Shown one piece after another: positions 12,215 through 22,141 of a stretch of 64,000 nt of DNA (position 1 is the stretch's first letter; every line of letters begins with the position of its first letter). This DNA comes from Crossaster papposus (lineage: Eukaryota; Echinodermata; Asteroidea; Velatida; Solasteridae). The position numbers and the translations under genes are program-made. The stretch is from NCBI GenBank assembly GCA_037893245.1, contig JBAIAA010000397.1:124001-188000 (forward strand), read 5' to 3'. The notes below the pieces were generated by a model that worked only from the letters and a program-made list of their open reading frames with translations, was not told the origin of the DNA and did no database searches.

Positions 12215-12474
12215 GTCGTTTTTACGTCATGTTATCACGTGAAAAAGACGGAAAATGTTTACCAGTAAAAGACGTCATTATCACTTTGTTATTACGTGAT
12301 AAAGACGTCGTATTTTGACCTATAAGACGTAATTATCACGTGAAACGTACAACGTGTTTATGACGTCTTACATCTGTGCAAATTTACGTCATAAAGACGT
12401 CATCTTAAGACGTCTTAAAGACGTGTAACACGACGTGATAAACACGTGTTTTTTACGTGTTTCTGCTATCAGGG
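12215..12474. repeat. Right terminus and subterminal ACGT-rich repeats of the CACTA element
   Basis: More than fifteen ACGT cores in about 260 bp, many as AAGACGTC, TTACGTCA and CACGTG, end with the inverted terminus CTGCTATCAGGG. The density exceeds that of the left end. Confidence 0.75.
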
Positions 12475-12737
12475 TTATGGTCAAAACTAGTGGTGTTTGG
12501 CTGCTTAGTTTTGAGTTTTTAACCGCGGCGACTGGAGAAGGCCGCGACTCTATTGAAACGTTTCGAACTCGGCCCTACATTGTATCGCACGCATCTAATC
12601 CAGCTGAAAAACGTGCCTCGGTAAAACGCGGAACCCTGATAATTAAATGCCTTGCCGGCTAAATTTTGCCAAGAAAATAATTAGGGGAGTTATTGAGGAT
12701 ATAAGACACTTGCCCTGTTTAAATTACGATATTGCGA

Positions 12738-13058
12738 TCATTTTGAAGGTTGGTTCTGCAGCCGTAAGCATGCCCTCTCCCCACAGCGTTGGACCATGCT
12801 TGGATCATACAATGTGGCGATAACGCACAGACCAGCATGCCTGGGTATAATGCCGATTATGCGGCGATAAGAAACTGACCAAACACGCTGAAAAACGCTG
12901 AGTACCTGGACGTACATGCGAGCTCCGAGAAAAATGGAAAAGAATTCTAAGGCCTTTCGCTGCTCGGGTCTAAAATCTTCGAGGGATAATATTTTCGCTG
13001 CAGAATTCAAACAACACGGCAGATCTTCGGACGACAGGCGACGCTGAATATCCGCCAT
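12738..13058 (-). CDS. 106-residue ORF, weakly RecQ-helicase-like N-terminus
   Basis: Starts MADIQRRLSSEDLPCCLNSA and contains LSLEDFRPEQRKALEFF, resembling the short motif (F-R-P-x-Q-R-x-A) that precedes the Walker A site in RecQ-type helicases. No Walker A motif follows in frame, so this is at most a first exon or a truncated capture. It lies inside the 1.4-kb TIR element, and an unchanged-looking copy exists at 63,097-63,417 in copy 5. A GT-containing site (CCAG|GTACTC, minus strand, about 12,914) could be a donor. The coding status is uncertain. Confidence 0.35.
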   Translation of the reverse strand: MADIQRRLSSEDLPCCLNSAAKILSLEDFRPEQRKALEFFSIFLGARMYVQVLSVFQRVWSVSYRRIIGIIPRHAGLCVIATLYDPSMVQRCGERACLRLQNQPSK

Positions 13059-13427
13059 TTTGTCTTAAATGTCATGCTGCAAATAAGTAACTGCATCAAA
13101 TTTGATGACGTCGGGATTCAAACGCGTTGTGATTGGACACTCCACATCTTAGCCCCGCCTATACTTATCTGTATTCGCATACGAGGTCATGCGCTAGAAA
13201 TGTGGCGCAAAATATAGGAAAAACATAAGATTTCAAAAACGGTTGATCCAAGGCGAAAAAGTAGCGTCAGTTGATTTGCATAAATAGTGGTCGTATGAGG
13301 TCGCTGTTTGCGCTGTATCTTTGCACGGGGAGCGCGAGCTAGCAGCATATGCAGGGCGCGCGTGGCGTGTATTTCTGGACGGATAACGACAGACGGATAA
13401 CGACGAACGCGCCTTGATCAAGGCTAA

Positions 13428-13721
13428 TCATTCGTTGGCATGGAAGACCCTTTTTTGTTCTCGCTCATTATTCACACAGTTAGATAAATTACAATGTAGC
13501 GTATTATGCCCCACAACTGGGGCATAAAAACATAACAAGATCATGTCAAATGAATTACAAGACGCGGTGATTTCTCAAGCGTGTATACCAAACCTTGACA
13601 ATGTATTCTGTGACAGACATTGTTTCTACTGCAGTTTTCAGTCTTTCAAGAATGTCTGTGTTGAAAGGATTGTGCAATAACTGCATAACGTTTGTTTGTT
13701 TTGATATCATGACTCCTACAG
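13428..13721 (+). other. Intron 3' part of copy 1
   Basis: Shared with copies 3, 4 and 5 (ATGCCCCACA ... GACATTGTTTCTACTGCAGTTTTCA ...). It ends with a T-rich tract and CCTACAG at 13,715-13,721, the acceptor for exon 2. Confidence 0.7.
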
Positions 13722-14336
13722 ATCCATCCGGCATTGCAGCTACACGCACCAACAATCGTTTGGTGGTCGTCGAGGAAGGCGCATCCTATGTGAAGGTGTT
13801 TAACAGCGACAACACGCTGGCCTATGAGTTCCTAACGGTGCCACCGAGTGAGGTCGGTAAGACCGCAGTTGCCCACTGGAGTATAGCTGTCAAGAATGAT
13901 GGTACCATCGTGGTAGGTGATGCCAAGAGGCTGGTGTTGACTGAACACAGCCCCACTGATGGTGAGCTCCTACGTACCATACCAGTCAAGGTTAAACCTT
14001 GCTATCTGGCTGTGGACAGCAATGATAGAATTGTAATCAGTTCAGAGTCACAGACAGTAAATGTTGCTGATGGCAATGGTACTACACAGCGCACCATTAA
14101 ACCCACCATCAATGGTCAACCAGTACTGCAGCGGTGTGTACACTGATAGCTCAGGTATCTATGTTGCAATGCGTAATATTGTTAACACGGGTCATATCCA
14201 CCACTATGACCCTCAAGGTGGCTTTCTCAAGTGCATTGCACAGGGTCTGTACTATCCCAACGGAATCACATTCACATCAGATGGGAAACTGGCAGTGGCC
14301 AACAACAATTCAGTTAAGATGTATCACCAGATGTGA
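13722..14336 (+). pseudogene. TRIM-NHL copy 1, second exon (NHL propeller), frameshifted
   Basis: Encodes the remaining propeller blades: GIAATRTNNRLVVVEEG, KVFNSDNTLAYEF, SIAVKNDGTIVVGDAKRLVL, LAVDSNDRIVISS, then SSGIYVAMRN, HHYDPQGGFLKC and GLYYPNGITFTSDGKLAVAN. Compared with copies 3 and 4, five bases are missing at about 14,126 (CAACCAG|TACTGCAG), so the upstream frame ends at TGA 14,144-14,146. The last third is open only in another frame, to 14,336. Loss of the last blade(s) probably prevents closure of the propeller. Confidence 0.85.
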
Positions 14337-14410
14337 TGCGACATTGCAATACAAGCAAACATGCCGATTTTATCGTTGTATCGACGTTGTAGAGCTTCGT
14401 TTGATAATAT

Positions 14411-14435
14411 AATAAAAGTCACAAATACCAATAAA
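14411..14435 (+). terminator. Polyadenylation signals downstream of copy 1
   Basis: AATAAA at 14,411-14,416 and a second at 14,430-14,435. The second is conserved in copy 3 (32,307) and copy 4 (50,738), supporting its use in the ancestral gene. Confidence 0.55.
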
Positions 14436-15240
14436 ACAAGTGATATCTTGAAATACGGCGTAAGATTATTACCAGCTTTGGTGCCGGGAAACAAACCACT
14501 AGAAAAGCCTAATTAACTCACTCTTGTAAAAGAGCCATTTTGGTGTCCACTTTTACTATTTGAGATTTACATAATTCTTGTTTACATGGAGAAAATATAT
14601 TTTGTAAGAGACATAAATAAATACATAAATAAATAACTAAATTTGGTGCGAGTGTGAATATTACAATTAGTTTCTTTACAATTTAGGGTTGATGGTTAAA
14701 GGTTGGCTACACCATTGGTAATTGCTTGAATTATCAGTGAATGGGTGCATTTTGGGTGTCGTATCTTATAGTAAATATCGTTTAACTGACCTGTCCGAAG
14801 TTGTTCAATCATGCATGCGGAGAAAAGCAATGAATACGGCGTTCGTTTTCAACCGGCGTCGGGCAATTGTTCGATTTTGTGTTGTTCTTAGGTTTTTTTC
14901 GAGATCGCCATTCGGCGATCGTGATTTCTTTTAAAATAATTTTTGTTGGGGGTTGTAATTACAGAATATCTAGCGCAATCATTTGGCTGGATGCATACAA
15001 TCGTTATTTACTTTCAGATATGTAATACATTTCTTAATAATTCGGTAGCAAACAAATTGATATCTGCAAATGGTGTGATGGCCTATAAATATAACGATTA
15101 ACCTTGTCGAGTTGACCTACATTTTGTTAGAGCCATCTTGGCATTTTATAATATAATTTAGTGGACTGCGTCTTTCCTAAAAAGTTGTTTGGGACCACAG
15201 TTTTTGTTCTAGGCCGTCAGCTGAACCTTAAAAACAGACT
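14436..15240 (+). other. Duplicated 3' flank of TRIM-NHL copy 1
   Basis: No gene. The sequence recurs after copy 3 (33,210-33,490 and 33,750-33,825) and copy 4 (50,860-51,264); 14,695-15,090 also recurs as an isolated relic at about 46,600-46,880. It marks the extent of the duplicated unit. Confidence 0.65.
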
Positions 15241-16530
15241 GTAAAATGCGTTTCGCTCCAGCAACACTATAAGTCTACTTTTTAAATGCATATGTGAGGT
15301 TTATAAAAGTGCTGCAGTGTTTTGTATACACTCCATCGAAGTTGGCCATGATCATGTACAGTGCGGTCCCCTAACGTGGCGCACTTTCTTGACGTATCCC
15401 TTGACTTTTCTCGTATTCGAGTCTAGTTGATCTAAAAATATAAGCTTGTGTAAAATCAAGCGGTTACAGCGTGGGGCATGCGCAACGACCAATCAGCTGC
15501 ACAAACGGCAGCATGATCAGGATGCAGCAACCAATTACCAGCGCGTACTAATACGGCATGTTGGAAATGCACTTCTGGTTCCTATTGTGCGTGTGTGTAC
15601 ATGAATAATGCAGTGGCCTGGCGGCGACCAATCATAGTAGCGCATTTATCTAGGTGTGGTCGATTTCCGCGTCCTTTTTGGCAGTTCGAGTTTAGACAGC
15701 GATGCGAATAGAGTAAGCTAAACGTACGGTGTAGTTGTATAATTTCAAGTTAAAGTTGCAAGGGAAGGCGTCTGTGGGGCCGACGGCGATCGGTAGGTGA
15801 TAGCCTATAGCAGAACTGAAGAAATTTAGTCTGATTTAGCGTAGAAGAGATTGACCATTGTAAAGCACTTATTAGTTCAAGCGAGGGTTACCACCCCCTG
15901 GTCCAATTGACTCTGAATGTGTAGCACTCCGCATAGCGGTGCGATGATATTACCACGTCTGATTAAGATAAGCGAGGCATACCTTGATAGTAGATTAGCA
16001 GTCTGGGGAAAGATCTTATATAACATTAAGGTTTATAAGTGTATAAATTGGGGCGATACTGTCGCTGATAATTAAGGTTGGGTTGATTGTAGTAGGACAC
16101 GAGTGAGCGAAGCTAGGTGAACCAGTATTGGAGAATTAGCGAGGCTTAAATTGATCAGAGGACTTGCATCCCGGGTGTATGTTCCATGCCCGTTGGTGTG
16201 GCATCGGTCGGGTGCAGTCTTGGTCATTGAGCAAGCTGTCCCCAGTGAGGTTTACCAGGTGGATCGTTCTAAAGTTCTGTGAGGGTTACTACAATTGCCC
16301 TGTTACCAACCCTGCTTCATTCTATGCTCCCTTAGTTTGTGTGAGGGTTACTCTGTGCATATTTAAATAGGTTGCCTGTTAAGTGTTGCATTACCCTGCT
16401 TTACCTTGTGTTTCTTTATATTAATATGAAAGATATAAGAATTACTAATTGTATAAGGTGTGTGAGGCTCACGCCGTATAGAGAGAGCTTGTGAACAGAT
16501 TATATTGTATAAGCTTGGTCTGTATTTTAA
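15241..16530. other. Unassigned intergenic DNA
   Basis: No recognisable gene. Scattered GTGAGGGTTAC words (15,883; 16,281; 16,340) also form the array at 17,211-17,291, suggesting one repeat family interrupted by the element at 16,531-17,200. Confidence 0.45.
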
Positions 16531-17200
16531 GCCCTTTTCACACTGCAGAGCCAATCCCCGGGAAATAAATCCCCGGGAAGTTCCCGGGGATTTTTTACCC
16601 CACCAACACCCCAGCAACCGTTCAAACTAGACCCATTTGGTAACTCCCGGGGACACTATTTCCCGGGAATATGCACAGTCGTTTCACACTGGCCATCAAA
16701 CCCCGGGAAATTATAAATACACGTACACGAGAAGGAAGCTAAACACAGTCTTGTTCACGACACTTCTTTTATTAAATATTAAAACCATTAATGTTGCTCA
16801 TATTCTTTAAAATTAAATTATTTGTATAATTTTCAAACGTTATTATTTGTCTTTTGTACTTAACTGTAAATATATTTACGAAAAGTTTGAAAGGTACTTC
16901 ATTACAATACTAAGTCACCGCGCGAATTATTTGGCGCGCTATTTGTGACTCAGTGACCTTTCGAGATTACCCGTGGACGCAAAAAGGTGGGGTAAGTTCA
17001 AACCCTGCGACGTTCACACTAGTTGCTTTTCCCCTGGAAAAACGTTAAACCCCGGGGGTTTCTCCTTTAACCCTACTCCCGAGCAGGGGGAAATATTTCC
17101 CGGGGAAAAGCAGTTTCCCGGGGATTTCTTTGGTAGTGTGAACAGACCGACCTAAATTTCCCGGGGAATTGCCGGGGAAATCGTCTAGTGTGAAAGGGGC
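16531..17200. mobile_element. MITE with GCCCcTTTTCACACT ends and CCCGGG-rich arms
   Basis: The left end GCCCTTTTCACACT is mirrored by AGTGTGAAAGGGGC at the right. Both arms carry repeated TCCCCGGGAAAT-type words. The surrounding CCAGTGAGGGTTA repeats lie on both sides, consistent with insertion. No clear target duplication or coding sequence. Confidence 0.7.
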
Positions 17201-17210
17201 TTTCCTATCC

Positions 17211-17291
17211 CCAGTGAGGGTTATCAACAGCGAGGGTTATTACTAGTAAGGGTTATCACTGGTAAGGGTTATTACTGGTAAGGGTTATTTT
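17211..17291. repeat. 16-18-bp tandem repeat (GTAAGGGTTATyACT)
   Basis: About five consecutive degenerate units, starting CCAGTGAGGGTTATCAAC. Isolated units occur upstream at 15.9-16.4 kb. Confidence 0.75.
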
Positions 17292-19266
17292 TCATCAAGA
17301 TTATAATGTAATGATTGAGAGTAACTAATAAAACCAGTTCTTTATCGCCTTTGGAAATACTTGTCATTGCGAAGTTATTTAGGATCAATTGGTGCTCTGT
17401 TACATTCCAGTAATTACTCAATCACAAATGGTGGTATATTTCCGCCAAACGAACAGCCCCTAGGTTAAGTCCACCGTTCGTTATTTGTCCCCCCCTTGCG
17501 TTTGGATAGCCGCTCATCCCTGCGCAAGGCTAATAAATATAATTGTGTGATAATAGGCGTTGGTTGGAGTCCTGGGATCAATAAGATTAGTCCCGGAGGG
17601 GTCTCCCCGCCGACGTCGTTCTGCCACACTACAGTAAAAACGAAGTGAGTTGGTCGGGAGCGTGAACGCAACTAACCCAAAATCTCCCGCGCGCCTCGGT
17701 GGTTACTAAGTGGGAGACCGAAAGTTACGTAATTACATACCAAGCATGCTTATGTGGGTTGACCTACGGCTTGTGCAAATAAGGGAATAATCATTTAACA
17801 GATGGGACAAATACATAGCGGTGTCGATAACACCCCCATAACAATTACAATGAAATCTATAATATAAATCTAGGCCTGCATTCTAAGTCAATGTGGGATT
17901 GATCTGTAGTATGCTATCCTCCTGTCTAACTATTAATTGGCCTCATTTTAGTAGTATCACATCATTAGTTCATGGCTGAAGGAGGGGTTCCCCCCCCCCC
18001 CCCCCCCCCCCCCATAACAAAAAAACACACACAAAAATATAGATCTGCCATTGATAAAAATTTGTTATAAATTGAATGATATGATTTGTTTACTTTTTAA
18101 TTTGCGGTTGGGCAGAAGTATCTATGTACTTGGTTGTAGACAAATAATAACTGCGGCAGGCTCCAGTAGTCGATTCTCAGGCGTCCTCGATATTCACAGT
18201 GTCTGTTTGGGAATTACATGTTCTTTGTTCGTATGGCTATCAAGGTCCTCGCAACCATGCAGCCCTGGCATTTGAGATGGTCCATGATAAACCTTTAAGA
18301 ATCTTTGGTGCGGCGTTGGGAACAGGATTGGTTGGCAAAGACGTAAAACAATGTGACTAGCAGTTTATTGTAATTATTTAGAGTGATGTAAATTCAATAC
18401 CTGGTTATGCCCTTTTCCGATGTGTAAATGATATACCCTGTGCCTTAGTGCTTGTGAGATTATTGATTACGGACTTGCGATACCTGCTTTACCATCAAAC
18501 TCGAACCACCCTGACACCGACACGCTAGGTGGTTAAGTTGACTTCAGTAATACGACATTGAGGATAACGTATTATAACGTTACACACAATTACAATTTAC
18601 ATGAGTATCGCGTGCGCGCACCACGCTGTCACGTTGCACGTGTATGCATATACCACACGCACAATGTTCGCTAAAATCTCACACTTTGGAGCCCCAAATA
18701 CTCTTATACCAAAACTTTACTTGAATGGCTCTAGTATTATCTATAATCACTAGCGGACAAATCCTAATGGAATTTTGGGTGGCGTATAGTTTGGAAATAA
18801 ATGATATTTCAGTTAAAAAGCGAGCTCCAAAAGTTGCCAACGTACCTGTGTGAGAATTCGGCCGGTAGTGTGTTGCCGGTTGTAAAGTCGTTGACTTTGA
18901 ATTTACTTTGCTTTCGCTTACCAGTTTGGTAATATTTAAACATTTGATTTGTATATTTTTGCTGGCTAATTAACCTGTTTGCTTTTATTTGAGTCGAGAA
19001 GTTATCTCCGATATAATTCATCTGAGTTGAATTCTGTTACATTTTATAGATTTTTACTTGAGTCGGTTTTTTTGGGGGAAATACTGTAGATCAGTGTTTT
19101 CTTTTAAAAAAACGCCTCAAGTAAAAATCTATTGGATCGTTTTTGAGTTCGTGTTCACTTATTACTTTGAACATATCCCTCTGTTTGATTTTGCCTAATG
19201 TCGTACATTTTATAAATAATTTAATTCCTTACATTAAAATTGTGTTTATTTAACTATTATCTTTAA
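17292..19266. other. Unassigned intergenic DNA with a poly-C run
   Basis: No gene recognised. Contains a 24-base C run at 17,990-18,013 and an inverted pair TAGATTTTTACTTGAG / CTCAAGTAAAAATCTA at about 19,047-19,134. Confidence 0.45.
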
Positions 19267-20452
19267 AGGGGTCGTATACGTTTGGTAATTGGAACTCATT
19301 GTTTGTTTCAATCCTATATAGTTTAAAAAACGTGAGGGAGTATAGACCGGTTTAAACCAAACCGGTTGGATAGTGAACCCGTTGGTAGGTGAGGATTTTC
19401 AGATTTCCAGTGGTTCTAAATAAAGAAAAGAAACAATGAAGGAAATAAATACTTAGCAGACCCATACAATGTGTGTCTTATGTCCTAATTACTTAATAGA
19501 GAATTTAGAGGAATATGACATGTGATCTACATGTACATGGGCCTAGATACATGGTTTAAACACTATAAATAATCACAAACAATATGGGAAACACAAAGGT
19601 ACATAGGGTGTTTAACTGATACACACAATCACCAGCAGTACAATAATTATGGCCTTCCTCAATAACACTTTAACCATGTATAGCTAGTGTGCATGTATTT
19701 ACAATTATACACATGTACTAAAAATGGGTAATCTCAGCGGTTACAATCAATGTAGAAAAGTCTCCATGATAAATCACCAGTAATATACCCCCTATTCAAA
19801 ATGACGCACAGGATAATCTTGGGTGGTTTAAGGATAACTTAGGAAGTAATTTAAGTCGACCCGGTTTGATTATAATGGATAAACTTCCGATTAGAAAACA
19901 CTGGAACGACGAAAGTGTGGAGAAATGAGATTGGAAACTATAAGGATCTGATTGAGGGCCCCCTACATGCTAGCTGGTAATAATAATATTATTTAGATGT
20001 CTATGGTAATAAGGCCTCAATGAATTGGTCACAAGAGGGCGCTAATCGGCACAACCAACAGTTACTGCTTTCCACAGACATAATCTAGGTTATTTATGTC
20101 TGTTCTGCTTTCTGACAATAGTTATAGATATATACCATAAAACTAACCTGTACCAATTTCATTTCAAATGGTGGTAGCGATTTTGAGATATTGCCAAAAA
20201 TCTGGAGCGGTTATGTCCACGCAGGAAGAATAATCTGCATTGGAATACACAATCTAAGAAACGTCACTGCAGTAACGCTTCTCAGATTCAATTGTTTGGA
20301 GATAAAAAGTGATATATTTTTTATAACTGCAGTACTTCGAAGTAAAAAGTTTCAAAAAATGCATTATACTATACAAAGCTGCTGTACTTTTGACCAAGTA
20401 AGTTTGTATTGCCATTAATTTTTGGAGTAATTACCAAACGTATACAATCCCT
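19267..20452. mobile_element. TTAA-flanked Kolobok/piggyBac-type non-autonomous element
   Basis: Flanked by TTAA at 19,263-19,266 and 20,453-20,456. The left end AGGGGTCGTATACGTTTGG and the right end, reverse-complemented, AGGGATTGTATACGTTTGG form the terminal repeats and continue TAATT. The 1.19-kb body has no transposase ORF. The TTAA target is characteristic of Kolobok and piggyBac superfamilies. Confidence 0.75.
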
Positions 20453-20564
20453 TTAATTAAATATATATTTTGTTACCGAATTTAAACCAGTTTCCCCTTT
20501 GCTTTATTTATTGGGTTCATGACAGACCTATTTAGTGCAATTGGTTTGTTGGGGGAAATTAGTT

Positions 20565-20800
20565 GACACCATCCCATCCCATCCCCCATCCCATCCCATC
20601 CCCCTTTCCATCCCACTTCATCCCATCCCATGATCCCATCCCATCCCATCCCATTCAACATATCCCACCCCATCCACATATCCCATCCCATCCCCCCCCC
20701 CCCCCCCAATCCTATCCCATCACATCCCCTATCCCATCATACCCCCCATCCCATCTTCTCCCCTCCCATCCTTCATCCCACCCTCCATCCCACATAGTGG
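20565..20800. repeat. CCCAT-type tandem array
   Basis: Dense (TCCCA/CCCAT)n-like repeat with an internal C run at about 20,692-20,707. The opposite strand is rich in GGGAT and could form G-quadruplexes. The flank at 20,815-20,885 is related to the flank of the similar array at 58,070-58,310, so both are parts of one dispersed element. Reading frames across it are repeat artefacts. Confidence 0.85.
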
Positions 20801-21284
20801 TCATGGGAAATACATGTGAGCCGTTTTCCAAGACCCAGCTTCGTCCCCGACTTGGCTTCGTTCATGCAGTAATTCGGCAATGGTGATGAAGCTCAATGGA
20901 TCCTAACTGGGGTTTATAAAACAGCCAGAGTCAGAACGCTAGGTGTGTCGTCTATTGGGGGCGCTCTTCATGTTTCATTCTATTTCGACTCGTGTACTTC
21001 CGTGTTACTGGCACTGCTTCGTTAAACTGAAAGTGCAAGGTTTGCTTATTAATTTCAACTCGCATCGGCAGAAACTTTAACGGTTTTATCATCCAAACCG
21101 GAGACCTAAAAAATGTGAGCAAAGATATTATTATCAGTCAATAGGGAAATGGGAAAGAAGGTACGTTGCACTAGCCTGACGCTGTTTTTTCATAATCAAT
21201 TGATGGCAATGCAGATTGCAGGTACAATCATAACATTGACAATGCCAAAATGCTGAAAAGATAACAAGTGCTTATTGTCATTGT

Positions 21285-21580
21285 CAGGCCCGTACGCAGG
21301 ATTTTGTACGGGGGGGGGGGGGGGGGGGGGGGGGTGCAAATTTGTACTTGATTGGACCAACAATGGGACCAACAAATTTTGTGTGCCAGTACAGTAGTCA
21401 GTACCGTTATTTCTACATCAAAATACCATTATTTACCCCGGAAAATGTGGACCTTTTGGTTATTTTTTTTTTTTTTTTTTTTTTTTTTGGGGGGGGGTGC
21501 GTACGCACCCGTCGCACCCACCCACCCCCCCCCCCCCCCCCCCCCTCCCACCTCCCCCCAATCCCCTGCGTACAGGCCTG
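21285..21580. mobile_element. Short element with CAGGCCyGTACGCAGG ends and homopolymer arms
   Basis: 16-bp terminal repeats differ at one base (left CAGGCCCGTACGCAGG; right, reverse-complemented, CAGGCCTGTACGCAGG). They enclose a G run (about 21,310-21,333), a T run (about 21,463-21,488) and a C run (about 21,525-21,545). A second, more degraded copy lies at about 26,998-27,123. CAG ends resemble hAT MITEs, but I see no 8-bp target duplication. Confidence 0.6.
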
Positions 21581-21698
21581 ATTGGACATAATTATCTGGA
21601 CGGCACTAAGTATTTAACACATTAATATTTAATACTTTGGACAGTACCCGGTACTATGAAGCTGTGGTTATTACTAGTTTATTGCATTTCTGCACATT

Positions 21699-21859
21699 TG
21701 TGACCCAGCACAAGTAAATGAGACACTTTGCGGCAAAAATGAAAATTGAGATTTTGATTTTATCATTTAAAGCTTGTTTAGCTTTAAATGATGAAATCAA
21801 AATCTCAATTTTTATTTTTGCCGCAAAGTGTCTCATCATTTTACTCGTGCTGGGTCACA
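21699..21859. repeat. Near-perfect hairpin MITE
   Basis: Arms of about 75 bp begin GTGACCCAGCAC on one side and end GTGCTGGGTCAC on the other, with a short GCTTGTTTAGC centre. No coding potential. Confidence 0.85.
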
Positions 21860-22129
21860 TTTTGTGATGAAGCTGGCCCCGTACAACTTGTCGCAATTAC
21901 TGGCCTCCCCTGCATCTGCAGTAACACACCGATTGTGCTCAAATAATTGCGCCAAATAGCATTATATAAACAAAACTAAATTAAAAGGGATGACAGTTTG
22001 AAGAGGATGTGCGGTTTTACTAGTAAGAGTGTGATTTTGCCCTTAATTCTTTCAAATTCACGTACATCTAGAGCTCTGGCTTTTGATCCCTATTAATAAA
22101 TCCATAAACACATTCTTCTTCTTTTTCAC

Positions 22130-22141
22130 AGACAAAACAAC
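22130..22141 (+). promoter_or_regulatory. 3' splice acceptor and leader before copy 2 ATG
   Basis: A pyrimidine tract (TTCTTCTTCTTTTTCACAG) ends at 22,131, ten bases before the ATG at 22,142. Copy 5 has the same arrangement (AG at 60,501-60,502; ATG at 60,513). This implies a non-coding upstream exon in both genes. Confidence 0.65.

Larger units (their letters stand above)
1810..12474 (+). mobile_element. CACTA/EnSpm-like DNA transposon, 10,665 bp, ends complete
   Basis: The element begins CCCTGATAGCAG and ends with the exact inverse CTGCTATCAGGG. It is flanked by TT on both sides (1,808-1,809 and 12,475-12,476), and copy 5 has the uninterrupted empty site AATGTTATGG at about 62,804-62,813. 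Inside lie a Tnp2-type transposase (3,755-5,935) and a second, spliced gene with a DUF4806-like domain (6,202-10,615), both on the plus strand. Both ends are dense in ACGT motifs, as in subterminal repeats of CACTA elements. Animal CACTA elements with a Tnp2 (Transposase_21) transposase and short target duplications are an established group; the exact family is not known to me. Both genes carry stop codons or frameshifts, so this copy is probably non-autonomous now. Confidence 0.9.
1364..13427. mobile_element. TIR element (about 1.4 kb net) hosting the CACTA insertion
   Basis: The ends are imperfect inverted repeats: left TTATCCTTGGTCAAGGCG, and right, reverse-complemented, TTAGCCTTGATCAAGGCG, followed by a shared TTCrTCGTTAyCCG. 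Flanks read TCACTCG on the left and TCATTCG on the right, a possible 7-bp target duplication with one mismatch. Copy 5 carries the same element uninterrupted at 62,364-63,781, while the introns of copies 3 and 4 lack it, so it inserted before copies 1 and 5 split. Here it is interrupted by the CACTA element at 1,810-12,474. The right part carries a minus-strand ORF (12,738-13,058). Superfamily not recognised. Confidence 0.65.

Noticed and set aside
12738..13058. Genuine RecQ helicase gene
   Set aside because: Only a short lead-in motif matches; no Walker A, DExH or later motifs were found nearby.
17292..17720. LTR retrotransposon end
   Set aside because: GTGAGGGTTA repeats and a GGTGGTATATTTCCGCC stretch hinted at an LTR and primer site, but no TG...CA pair, second LTR or gag-pol sequence was found.
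20482..20886. Long Gly/Trp- or Pro/Ser/His-rich frames on both strands
   Set aside because: They are translations of the CCCAT array; frames stay open on both strands because the repeat lacks stop triplets. The same applies at 57,701-58,433.
21342..21591. Proline/phenylalanine-rich frames
   Set aside because: They run across T, G and C homopolymers in a short repeat element; not genes. Same for 26,926-27,168.
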